Shown one piece after another: positions 50,662 through 64,000 of a DNA stretch of 64,000 nucleotides; within the stretch, counting starts at the first letter, position 1, and each line of letters begins with the position of its first letter. Location of the stretch: the NCBI GenBank assembly GCA_027382625.1, contig JAJKFJ010021747.1, positions 1 through 64,000 on the forward strand, in the 5' to 3' direction. Under the pieces are notes generated by a model, which did not search any database, was not told where the DNA came from, and saw nothing but the letters and a program-made list of their open reading frames with translations. Source of the stretch: Tetmemena sp. SeJ-2015. Its lineage: Eukaryota > Ciliophora > Spirotrichea > Sporadotrichida > Oxytrichidae. The position numbers were made by a program, and so were the translations under genes.

Positions 50662-53600
50662 AGAAAATTTTCTCAAATTTAAAAAAAAAATAAAATTTAA
50701 ATAATTTTTAATTAAAAGTAAAATATTTATTTTTTAATTTATTTTTTTAAATCTTTACTATTGAATCAAAAGCAAATAAATTCATTTTATATAATTTTTT
50801 TCCCAAAAATAAAATTTAAAAAATTATTATTTTTAGTAGCCATGTTTATTTATATATTTTTTGATACAATATTAAGAATAAATTATGCCAATTATAAATT
50901 GATAGTATGCCTGTAATTATTAAATTTATTTTTAAAAAAAAGGAAGATTTTGAAGAGATTACAGCAAATTTATTACCTCTGAGATATACCCGCATGACAT
51001 TCCCGGCTCAAAACTAAAATTTTAGGCTTAATGAAATTATAAAACCGTGTTTGACCCAATAATAATAAATCTCTCAACTGAATAAGTTTGGAACTATAAC
51101 TATAACGTTTATTGATTCTGTAGCTTCTGGCTGAAAAAAATTTAAATCACTTTCCATCTTATGGTTAAAAAATATTTAAAAATCTTCCTTAATATTAAAG
51201 TTGTCTTCGAAATTTTTGAATTAAGAACTATTTTAACTTTATTTATTTTTTATGGACGATGATTATTATTATGATAGCTTATAAACTCATTTTTTAAGAA
51301 ATAAATCAGTATATAAGGTAATCTAGGAATTTATATTTAATATGGCTTAAAACTAATTGATAAAAGACTAATCTTATTCATAAAATCAGTTACAGTTGAA
51401 GGCTTAAATAAAAACATATTATATGATTAGATACTGCATATCTATTTTTAGAGCTAATTCTCATATTAATTTTCCTTTAGATAATCTTATTTTGTAATTA
51501 AAAGTGGCTTAAATCATAAAACTTAAGAAAAAAGATTATTGAAGAGTAAACTTCCTTTCTATATTCAAGTTGTAATCATATATATAAAATCTTAAAACTA
51601 CTTATTTTCGATAAATATTTTTTTTACAAAAAAAAGCTTGCCATTTTAATCTTAATAGCTTATAATTAATTATATTCTTAAATGTGCAAAATATTTTGGA
51701 AAAATTAAATTTTAAAAAACATGTTTTAATTTTATTTTCCTTTCGAAATTTAATAATTCTTGTTATTTAATTATTTAATAAGGCTATGTCTGCAAAATTT
51801 AAAAATATTCAAATAGTAAATTTCTAAGATTTTAATACTGAATAAAACTTTGATTTTATATTTTCTTGTTTAAATAATTATTTTGCTTTATTAAATTTTT
51901 ACAATGAGATTTAAAAAGAAAAATATTTTTTCCGTTTATGTTTACAATATAAGTTAAGATGAATTTATAATAGTATTTAGCCTATGTTAACTTATCTTAT
52001 ATATTTTAAAGATACTTTTCTTTTTTGGGTTTTAAATTTTAAATTTTTTTATATTTAATTTTAAATTTTTTAAAAATTTAGATTTTATGAAGGATTTTCT
52101 AATTAGAAATATGCATAAAAATAAATAAATAGATTTAAATCAAATTATGATACTTTTTTAATATTTAAAGTGGGTTAATAAAGGATAAATAATTTTTATT
52201 CAGGTAGCAATTATAATTATGATTTAAAATTATTTGGGAGAATAAATGGAACTAATCTCAAAAATGATGAGTGTTTAAAAGAATTTTTAATCATTTGTTT
52301 CGCCTTCTATAAAAATAAAACATATAAAATTGATTTTGTGTCTAAATGTAAAAGTAGATGAAACCATGTGGACACATATACCATTAGAGTCTAAGTTCTA
52401 AAATAAATATCCCTTGAATATATTTTAAACAATAAAATTACTTAATTTTTACTTTTCTGAATTTTAGTGCTTTATTTAAAAATTATCTGATTTCTATGTA
52501 AGTTAATCCATTTTTATAGAATGGATTGGTTGTATTGACAAGTGTCAATCTTCAATAAATTTAGGGTTAATTATTTAAATATTTAGGCCAACTTAGATCT
52601 AAAAAATCAATGTCATTTTGAAATTACATAAATATATCTTTTTTTATAAATAAAATATATAATATTTATCGAAAAAAAGAATCGCTTAGACTTAAGACAA
52701 GCATTAAAATAAAAATTTACTGTAGCTATAAGTTAATATTTAAATAATTAGTAAGATATAAATATTTATATTTACTGTACTACTCTTTTTCAAAATTTAA
52801 TAAAAAAACTTAATTTATAACTGAAAATTATATTAGCTTTTTGAAAACTGTGGTAATATAAATATAATTTGAATGAGGGAAAAGCTCTGTAGATGAGATA
52901 CTAACATAATTTGTCCTAATTCTAATGCCAGCATAATAAAATTAAATAGTTTCATAGATTTTAAATTATTGATCTAAAATAAAGTGAACAAATACTGTAT
53001 AGAAAGGCTAAGTTTAATCAAACATTATGATATACTTCTTAATTTATTATTTAAATTATAATTTACATTTAACGATAAGACTATGTTTTCTTATTTATTT
53101 TCACTTAACAAGATTCAGAAATTAATTTTAATGGCTTTAAAAATAAAAATAAAAATTGCATCTATTCATATCGAAGCACATTATCTTTAATAAAACTTAT
53201 TTCAGAAAATATAAAATGTTAAATTAAAGTCGCCATCTATCATACACTTATTCACAATGCATAATATCCATTTTCATTAATTTATAACTTTCTTTTCAAT
53301 TTGGCTTTTTCAATTTCATAATATTCAAACTAAATATTTATAAGTTCCTCTTGCTCATAATATTTAAAAAATAATTTCAAAATTAGTGAGCTTTAGAAAC
53401 CTAATTGAAGGATTATGGGGAACTATTTATTTCACAACTGAATTTATTCTATCCCACTTAAATCTACGAAAATATTAAAATAATAAAGACCTTATTAATT
53501 CACTTAAATTAAACATTATTTAGATAGAACTTTTATTAATTATCTGTGAAAGAAGCTAGTTTAAATTAATAACAAATATAAATTTATTGCATTTACTCCA

Positions 53601-53990
53601 AATTTAACTGCGATATGCAATCATTTTTATAAAATTATATATCTTTATCCTTTATAAAATAGTATGAAAGAATAATTTTATAAATTAAAAATGATTTAAA
53701 CTCTTATAAAAATATAAATAAATTTGAATAAATTATTAAACTAGTGAGTTAGCTAAATTTCTTTACTTATAAGCTCCTCTAGATAGAGTTTAAATCACAC
53801 ACGATTTCTATAAAAACAAACTTAATCACGAGAGAATTTAAGACTTTTATATAATCATCTATTTTACCCTCCCCCCTGTTAATAATTACACCTATTGATT
53901 CAACTAGGAATCCTAGAGAGGCCTGCATCTTGTCATTAATGAGGATCAGATGAAGAATTCACTTATTATTTCTAAGGTCTAGGGCTCCAC
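50662..53990. other. AT-rich spacer, no gene seen
   Basis: Over 3 kb of AT-rich sequence without coding-like patches or recognised repeats. Confidence 0.45.
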
Positions 53991-56900
53991 AAAATACTCA
54001 TTAACTATTTAATTTTAAATTATTGCGAGATATCTAATATTTATAATAGTTTAGATTTAAATAGAAAGAGAATTGTTTATTACCAGTCAGATTAATTCTA
54101 AAATAAAATTGAACAACGGGTAGAAGAATGCTGGAATCTGGTGGCTATGTTGCCTCTTCTGATGTGAATTTATCTTTGGTACTAAGTTTGCCAAATATTA
54201 TCATGATCTGACTTAATTTATCAATTTAAACCTCAATATCTCTAAGACTATTCTTTTGTAAAATGTTATTAAAATTCATAATCTTGTCTGAGAATTAATT
54301 CACTTAAAAATGAATAAATTTGAATTAGTTTCATTACCATATCTGAATAATATGATTCAGAATGAAGATATCCTCTTTAGCAATAAGAAAATTTTATAGA
54401 TAGTATCAAGAAGTATCGATGATTCTTAATTAACAATCTGAAGATCATTTAATTAAATAAATTTAATTAAAATAAATATAAGCGATTCTAACAAAATGAT
54501 TTAATTAAGCTTCGAGATATTGAATATTTCAATTTTAAGCCAATTCAAAATTTACATTTGTATTTATTTGCATTTTATGATTGACAAAGATTTATGAAAA
54601 CTATAGTATTTATCAGCAACTAAGATCATAGCAAAACTTTCTGTCAAAATCTTGAACACATACTATTTTCTTTAATACCAAATGATGATAATGCTGAACA
54701 CAATTTAAATGTTGTGAATTTCTGAATTAGTTCTATACTAAAAACAGTTTATTTTTTTATTTGTAAAGCTAATAAAAATAATGCAAACAATTTGAATTCT
54801 CATGTAGGCTTTCCTCCTCATTCTATAATTTTGTGATATGTTATTTAATTCTTATAAAAAGAATGTGCATTACTTTAAAGTAGCAGGCTTAGATTAACAT
54901 TTAGTTTATAATTAAAAATATATTTAACTAAAAATGAAAAATGACGGATCTAAATCTAAATCTTTTAAGTCTCCTTAAATATTTAAAAATTAACTAAATA
55001 AATTATACTATGGCTGTTTCATTAATAAAAGTAATTCAATTTATTCAGGAGATTATTCGCTAATAAGTCTTAGAGATAGTTTGAGGGTTAATGAAAAATA
55101 GGAAAAATCATTATAAATTTTCAAAGTTGCTTGAAATTAAACTAAAATATTTTCAATAACTAGACTAATAAAGGACAAGACTAATAGAATCTTAATTTAA
55201 AATAAAAATTTATATGAATAAGAACAATATTTCTATGATATTCATATAAAAATATTAAATATATATTCAACTATTTTGAAATAATCCTAAAAAGATATTT
55301 AAAATATCTTTTAACTCTTGGATTATCCATGTTAATGTGCGATAAAAAAGATATCTATTAAAAAAAGGAATTATCTTAATATAATTTAAACATAAATTCA
55401 ATTAATACAAAAAGTCATAAATAAAAATAGTGCAAATATTTAAATTAAATAAAAAAATTAAATTTTGTAAAAATTTTGTAAATTTTGAGAAAAAACTGAA
55501 AGTTATTGAAATAAGGACTTTAAAAATTAAATATAGATTAATAAGAGCAGAATTCTTTAGTTTAAGTCACCATTAAAAGATTCAAATAATCCTTATGATT
55601 ACTTTATAATAGATTATATTTAATTAAATTTCTTGATTGAAGGTTTTTGATATTTTAACAAAGAACATAAAATTAAAATAATCTAATTTTGTTTAATATT
55701 TTGGATTTAATTTATTGATGTTTAATAAACATTAGAATTTATAATTTAATACTTATTAATCCTTTTAATTCTGCATAGATTTTAATGAGGAATGTCAAAT
55801 TAATATATAGAAGATATGCTGAGTCATTCCGTTGAAATTTTCAAAATGCTTAATTTTCAAAAATCTAAGTAGTCCAACTAGTATCCTATAAATGATAATT
55901 TAACTAAGATTAAAGTTAATATGATAAGAAGGATTATAAAGCGGTTTAGAATTTTAAACTCTTTGGGTTTTATAGTTCGGTATCTTTTTTTAAAGCAAAT
56001 TAAAAAACAAAATTTATTCCCCCTTATAATATTTGTCTCTACTTTTTTTTAGAATTAATTACTCTAGCATAAAAATGGAAAAATTAGATAAAAGATTTTA
56101 TATTATAATGCATCGAAGGGCGTAAAAATAGTTCTGATTTTAATAAAATTTAATTTATAAATATTAATTCAATTATCAACATTCAGTCTCATCACTCATA
56201 ATAATTTCTTTAATGAAAGACTGCCTAAATTTAGTCTTTGTATAATAATTTAACTAACTTTATTTTACTAATTTCTAAATACTTCTATTGCAATTTAAAA
56301 ATCTATTTAATTTTTAATTTAAGGTTAGTGCTTTGAAAATAATTTATTTATGATAGGATAAGGAGGGAGGTAATAATTAGCATAAAATTACTTGGGCATC
56401 TTGGAATAGGTTGTGATGGCATAGAATTTTATTATGTATTTTCTAAAATTAAAAATTATATTGAAGTAGAATTGATAATCTGATTAATTCGAAGCATTGT
56501 GGCGACGTGATTTATAAATGGTTTTGGTAATTTTTAGAAATATTTTTATTTAGATTTTAATGGAGCTTTAAATGTTAGATAAATATATCACATTAAAAAT
56601 ATAAATGAGTAGAGATTTTATAAATATTAAAATTCACTCTAAAAGGACAATTATTTTCATAGTCTTCAACTGGTAATCGTAAAATAAATTTGCATAGTTG
56701 ATTTTCAAAATTATTTGCTTAAAATATTAATGGGAATGTTTTACTGAGATCATATCATAATTAATTATTATAGTTATAAATATTCAAAATAAAATTTAAC
56801 TCATCATTAAATTTATATAGGAGAGAATTTAATAAATGATAATCTTAATAGTTTCAGAAATACAAAAGAAGTATTATTAGTAATGTAGCTGATAATAAAT

Positions 56901-59900
56901 TAAGTCATAAATTTGATTAAATATTAGGAAAAAATGGGTTTTGAAAGTTCACCTGCTTCATTAACTGCTTGAAAAGATAAGATTGGGATGACAAAGAAGC
57001 TTGAATCAATAGAACTACCTTCTATTATACTATTTGATAAAGTAAGATAACATATCATGAACTATTTTTAGGCTTCATAGTATTGAGGAAGAAAATGTCA
57101 AAAGATTGAGCTAACTTAGAGAGAAATGCAACTACTCTGAAGTCAAAGAAAATATGAATAAAATTGGGAAATGACTCAAATTATATGATAGATGCTCAAG
57201 ATCTCACTTACTTTAGCGTAAATCCTAGTCAATATGATGCTTCTTGTTCAAAATTTGTATTCTAAGCGCGTATTTACTTAATCAACTCTTAAATTCCTAT
57301 CTATAATAATATATCAAGAACAAGTCTAAAATTAAACTTGATTTTGGAAGTAATAGAGTTATGATAACTTATTTGATCACAATAAATTTTGAAAATGCAT
57401 TAAATAAAATAAAGATTTCCAAGAGAATAAGTAAATATTTATATTATTTGAAGAATAACTAATTAAGATCTATTAATTTAACTCAAATAAATGTCTCAAA
57501 AGATAAAACTAAAATAAAAGATTATATTTATCAGTTATTAACTGTAGTATAAACTTTAGAGATTTAATTAAAACATATTGATTATCGAATTCATCTATAA
57601 ATTAATTGGTATTAATTTTCAAGTGCAAAACAAAATAGAGACATTTAAATTAAAATTCTTGTATTAAAGAAAGTCAAATTCCTTTGCATATCCCTCAAAT
57701 TTAAATCGTTTTTATTGCATTTTTATAAAAAAAAGAATTATATTTTCACTTATAAAATAAAATTAAAGTTAAAGGAATACTTCAACATTGTTTTTTAATT
57801 TAAAAAATTTGTATTTTTAAAATAATTTCTATTATCATATTTAGTAATTAGATTTAAAAATTTCATTGATTGATTTCATTATTAAAAAAATGATATTATT
57901 TTTGCTATACATTTATAGAACATTTAGATTTATTTATAAACGTTTGGTCATTCTATTTTAGATATTCTCTCAATCAAATTATATAAAATATGATATAGGA
58001 TTATATGAAAAAGTAATCGAGAATTAAGAATTCTTAAAATAAGTGAATAAGAATTACGTATGAAAGGAGTATTGTTTTTATTGTAGATTTATAGAATTAC
58101 AATAAGTGAATTTGAAATATTTCACAAAAAACCTATTTTACTTTAGCACTTTATTCTATTCAATGATGCCTCCTTCTTCACCAAGTTCAACTATAATTAT
58201 TCTTTAAATTAAGTGTATCTGACCATGTTGATTGAATATGATGTTCTTGCTCAGTGTACTCTGTAGCTAGATATCGAATTGCATTCATCTAATGTAGCAA
58301 AGTCGCTCACTCCCTTCATTGTCCATTCTATAATAAAATGTTAAATTATTTTAAGACGTTACCATTTTAAGCATGGCAGTTTTGAATTCTGTAACTTGAC
58401 TGACAATTACAAGTGGGACTTTAATGATTTTTAGAGTTCAAGGAGCCATCACCATTTTACTAAAACTATCTGTCGACATCTTCATTTTTATCATTAATTA
58501 CAATATGACTGTTTGTTTTCTGTTTATTTTATTAATGCTCTCGATTACTTATTCATATTCATCCTATATTAATTTAGATTATCAGAAAGCTATTCTTAAA
58601 ATAATTTTTATGAGAGAATACAAAGAGATTATTATAAATTCCTCACCACTAGCAATAAAATTTAATAAAAGCAACTAGAGAAAAATTAAACGTTTAAATG
58701 CTCCTTTATTTTTTAGATATCAATTTAACTGTGATAAATTGAGAGATTAAATCATTTAATATAATGGCTGAAGAAATATTTTAAGAAAATAAGAATAAAA
58801 TAAAGAAAGGTTTTTATAAAATTATTATCATTCTATTAATTTTTATTACATTTTAATATAATTATAAGAAATTACTTTTTGCGTTTTTTAATTCTGATAG
58901 CACAAGATGAAAGGAGATTTATGAGTATAAAATTTATTTTAAGCTTAATAGAAATGCCATTCATATTCTCTAAAATATCAATTATGAAGTTTATTCTATG
59001 GATTGATCTTCGTTTTCATTGATAAAAATCCTATTATACTCATCAACAAAAACTGTTCAGTAAATTAAAAAAAGAATAAATGATTGCAAATAAAGACCTT
59101 GATGCAAATAAGGATACCAACGACGAAATAAGATAAAAAAAGGAGAGTTGAATTAAATAAGAAAAGAAAAATTGAAAGGCTTATGAGTTAAAATTAGAAG
59201 TAATCACCTTAAATTGTTGCAAAATTATAGGATAGATTAGTAGCTTGATCTTTAAAATTGAAATACTTTTTGCTATATTTTTAATTTATTAATCCAAATT
59301 TTAAATAAATTATTAAAATATTTCATTCTCCCAAATAGCTATAAAAAAATAATTTATAATACAGAATAAAATATTAATGTAAACATTCTGAAAATTTAAA
59401 AACTGGTATTTGAAATAAAAAATAAAAATTCTTTTGTCAGTTTTTAAAATTAATGTATTAATAAATGATTAATTTTTATTTTAATATTAATTTTTTTGAT
59501 AAATTTTTATGAGGCTAATTTTTAAAAAAGTATTTAAAAACTGAATTTAACATTAAAAATAATCTAAACTCAAAGTATGTATGATTTTACATTTTTAGCA
59601 TTTTTCTCATTTTACAATAACAATATTTTAGCTTTAAAATTAAATTTAATTTGAAACAATTAATTTTAATAGAATATTAATTTTTAAATCAACATTATTT
59701 TTTTCGCAATGATTACATTATTTTAAATTGATTAATCATGTTTGCTTGGATATATTTAAAACTAATGGTCAAGTTTTATTTTTTAAAAAAATAAATAGAG
59801 TTTACTTAAGCTTGCAAAATGCATTTTATTAGCTATACACAACATTTTTTAAATTGATAGAATAAAATTTACTATAAATTACTTCTTAAATAACTGTAGA

Positions 59901-62900
59901 TTTATTTATACTAACTAACTTTCACCATAAATATATTTCATTGTGGTGCCTCCCATTTCTTATGTTCCTCTTCACAATAATCCATAATTTGTTTCTCATC
60001 AGTAATAATAGTCGCTCTAAGATAGTCAATAAACTCTTCGTATTTGCAATAAGTATCAGAGCAAATTGGAAGCTTTATGTCCTCATTATCGAAATTTAGT
60101 CTAAATCTATATTCTCTTTTTTTTTCTAAGAATTTTCAACTGCCTCTAAATTTTAAATAGGGGTTAAATCATTTTTAATAAATAAACCTAAAAAGGTATT
60201 AAGGAATAGCTTAGAGAAAATACAAATTATTAAAATTAGATAATTGAAAATGAAGATAACCTCCTTCTATTTTTCTCTCTTATTGCTATATAAATGCATT
60301 TATCCTAATTATTTTTAAATTTTAAAAAAGTAATTTAATAAAATAACTTAAGAATAAAAAAAATATGTCAATTATATTGCTATTTTTTTATGTGCAGTTA
60401 TTGTATAGTAGCTCTATCCTTAGTGATGAAGAGGCAATTGGACATTTTTTATAGCCATGAACATCAAAGTATTTTAGATGGCGTAGGATGTTTGATAAGT
60501 TAGTACAGTGGAAAGCAACAAAAATGTACTTGAGACTCTATGTTATTCCTCTGTCTAAGTTGCTTTTGAATTTTTCAATGACTTGTAAAAGAGGCAAAAG
60601 CACCCAACTCACATACATCTGCTAATGAATTTCTTCAGTGCTCACTAAAGTATTTGCCTAAAGGAAACTCTTCTAACAGTCAAGCTCTAACACAGGGTCT
60701 CCTCCACGCTCATAAATTTCACATACTGATTTGTCCAAATACTTCTCGTAAGCAAGTAATTTCCTAGCCCTTTTCCCAAAGGTTTCGTTGAAGTAGTTTC
60801 TTGTTTCTTTTACTAACTCAGGTGAAAACTACTCTTAAAAGATATATTGATATTCTATTAATTAATTGTTGCATTTAATTATTGAAATAATTTATTAAAT
60901 GCATTTCAAACGATTTATATTTAACTCTTCAAGCATCTTCATGATAAAAGAAACATACATTACTCTTAATTATTTAATGATTTTGGGTGCGTCATGCTTC
61001 TATTTAATAAAGAATTCGAAGAGTGTCTTGCATTTTTCAGATCTACCTAGTCTGTCTTGTTCTAAATTTATGATGTTAGTTGGGCCTACTGGGCATTATT
61101 GAGTCTTTTCATTTTAACTCTTTATCATTTCATCAATTATGGTTCCTGAAAGTGGAAAAGAACTCTCCAAGTATCCTTGATCATCTGTCTTGAAAGTTAA
61201 ATCCTGCAAAGGGTACATCCCTTATAGATAGAAATTTGCGCTTTCTAAGCATCTGTCCTTGATTTCACTATAATAAACATATTATTGAAATAAATGATTG
61301 GCGAGTATGCAAAAAATTCTGAAGAGTTGAATTCTGGACTTAGGAATTTCTTCTCATGTATGTATTCCAACCTCCTTTGTCCTCCTATTTTAATTTGTTC
61401 CAACTTTCCTTTGAAGGTTAGTCCACCTTGCTTAATTCCGTTCGTGATGACTTTTTGAGTGAATAGATGAGGTCTTGCTCCATGTCTTTGCAACTCCACC
61501 ACAAACACAGTCTCATAATCACTTAACTAACTATATTTATCTAAATCATGCTGATATTCAAAATCATATTATGGATTCTCTTGGACTCTCTAAAGGATCT
61601 TTAAGATCATATAGCTTCTTCCCTCTTTTCAAATTCAGTAGTAGGTTTGTTTTAAACTTTAAAGGAATAGCAGAAGGCGACTTACCTTTAGCAAAATAAC
61701 TGCTACAAATTCAATTTCAGAAGGACGATTGTCATCAGTAAGTTTTAGGGACACATTCATTAAATACATCTTATTTCAAATTTATAATCTCAACAAAATT
61801 CAACATCCATATTAAGAATTTTTTTGTATTAAAATAATATAGTAGGAATTTTAATTAAATTCGATGATTGGTTAAAATAATAAATGGAGAGTTGCAACTT
61901 CGTGCAGTTGAAATAGCAGATTCCCCCACCCCTGATCTGCAGCTTGTTCGATAGCTTATTGAAAACTAATATGAGTTTCTTCTTTAATCATCTTCGTAGC
62001 ACCTCTCAGCTGTGAGATATGACTCACGCATTCCTCATCATTATCTTCATTTAAACTTGTGTCACTTATAACTCTTTACTGAGCGCTCCCACAAAAAAGT
62101 TACAATGATAAAAGTACTTAGAATTAGATGCAGTATGGAATGGCGTAATAATTATTCAAATTGTACACACCCCAACTGTCACTGATTTATTCCATTTTAA
62201 TATCTAATTTAATTCTTATTTTTTATTAAATTTTTAGAGATAATTAAATCTTTTAGTAATAGCAATAATTTAAGTTATTTTAAGAGTATTTAAAATTTTA
62301 ACAGTAAAAGATTTAAGAAAGTCGGTCTAAAATATAATTAAAAATTCAAAAGTATTTTTTTCATAGATAAAGTTTAGAAATGGTTATTTAAAAATCTCTA
62401 AATAAATTTTTTTAATTATTAAAATATCTAAATTTTCAAATTCTCAAATATGTTTTAATTATTTTTAGAATAATGAGCCTATAATGCGACTGATTTATAA
62501 TTTGCCTTATTCTTGGATGTATCATACTTTAGTATTTGTCCCACATTAAATCTAAATAGTCATTAAAATTACGACTATGAATATCTAACGAAAAGAAATT
62601 ACAAATAAATATTATTTTTTGCTTTTAGTTTATAATGCTTAACATAAACTTGGAATATATTTTATTTATGGCATTTTTTTGAAATTAAATACCCCATTAT
62701 AATAGGCTATAAAAATATATTATATCTCTTGATGAAACTTAAGAATACTTACTCTCTTTCGATCTTCAACAGAATTTATTTAGTTTTTATAATTCTTTTT
62801 ACTCTAAAATAATTGATTTTTATTTTGATGAACAATCCTTGCCATTTTATTATAATTAATTTGATATAAACTATAAATACATATATTTTAAATGAATTTT

Positions 62901-64000
62901 CGATTAAAATTAAATATTCTTAATTAGCACTTAAATAAATAAATCCGAATTAATATTTTTAATTTTTAAAATATATTTCGCTATTTTTCTCTAATTCTTG
63001 TTAATTTCTATAATTTGTATAATTTTCCCTTTTAATTTATTTGAAAATCAAAAATAACTTTATTAAAAAACATCTTTAAAAGAACTGATAAAATTTAATT
63101 AACTTTGACTAACTTCTAAAGACAAGTTATATGATTAACCATAATAGCTGCTTTTAAAAGATTCTTATTTATTAATGGAATAAATAATATAGTAAATCTG
63201 AACTTATTAGATTAGAGGGTATAATTCTTTACAAATTGTTTGCTGAGGTTTTCTTTCAAAGAGATTAAGATCATATTTAAATTAAAAAAATTAGAATAGT
63301 ACATAATTTTTACAAAATTGATAGTCTAATAAACTTCCATTTCGTTAAATGACTGTTTTTAATATACTTAAAAAAAGGATAGGAAATAATCTATTTAATT
63401 TCAATTAAAATAATATTTAAAAGTACTAATTTATCGAAATTATAATTTAATATTTGAAATTTATTATATTTTTGGCTAAATTACTTTGCCTAAAATAAAG
63501 GTTAATTATGATTAAGTATATCTACAACTCTCAACGAGATGCAGTATGAATAAAATTATGAATTTGTCTTAGATTAAATTATTTAAAATAAACCTTAAAT
63601 TTTTGGATATTATCGCAACAACAACAAAAAAGAAAAATTTTATCGATATTTACTACTCATATTCTATTAATTATAAAGTTATAATTTGAAAATTTTAATT
63701 TTTTATTTATCTTTCAACAAAAAAAATTGAAAAATTACTATATAAAAATTATATTTCAATTTCTAAAATTAAATTTTTAATATTCCACTGTGACTTTAAA
63801 ATAATGTGTTAGTAAATTTAGCTGCTTGTCAATATTTCTAAAGTTATAAGTTGAGTAATAATTGAAGAATTAAATTTGATAATTAGATTTGGTAGATATT
63901 ACTTAAACTACTTTTAATTGTTGAAAATCTTATTTAGCTACTAAAATAATTAAATATCTCCTTTTTTTTTAAAGATATAAGAGTTAACAATTTTTTGTTT

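Overview
The window looks like germline (micronuclear) DNA of a spirotrich ciliate, most likely a hypotrich or a close relative. It is very AT-rich, almost empty of conventional ORFs, and its recognisable genes are cut into gene segments (MDSs) separated by AT-rich internal eliminated sequences (IESs) with short direct repeats (pointers) at the junctions. The genes read correctly only if TAA and TAG mean glutamine and TGA is the sole stop. Introns or simple decay would not explain segments that are out of order and inverted.

The centrepiece is a pair of scrambled actin genes. Locus A (12.34-19.77 kb) holds eight MDSs in the germline order 2-3-4-5-7-8-6-1(inverted). Joined at their pointers they sum to 1116 nt, an open frame of 371 codons plus TGA. 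Locus B (26.66-31.39 kb) repeats the same order and sums to 1113 nt, with one compensated frameshift. A lone MDS2-like piece of a third, more divergent actin lies between them (21.17 kb). Flanking repeats and ubiquitin-like relics are colinear upstream of both loci (about 6.1-12.3 kb and 21.5-26.6 kb), so a scrambled locus was duplicated in tandem. Locus A carries an extra insertion of about 2.4 kb with inverted arrays of a degenerate 40-bp repeat between MDS7 and MDS8.

From 31 to 47 kb there are dispersed repeats (family B), four degenerate ubiquitin-like fragments across the window (10.1, 24.4, 38.9, 40.4 kb), an inverted coding-like duplication (32.5 kb), two related foldback elements with G/C-rich tips (37.8 and 43.3 kb), and some unrecognised reading frames. 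A 2.8-kb transposon-like element at 47.83-50.65 kb has long inverted repeats, GC-rich palindromic tips, a flanking 8-bp direct repeat and an unrecognised 323-codon minus-strand reading frame.

From 51 to 64 kb the sequence is mostly AT-rich spacer with weak candidate genes and one clear gene: a histidine acid phosphatase on the minus strand (59.94-61.71 kb), made of five in-order MDSs split by four IESs. Removing the IESs at their pointers gives one 480-codon frame. All other open frames are tentative, because with TGA as the only stop, frames of 100-150 codons arise by chance in DNA this AT-rich.
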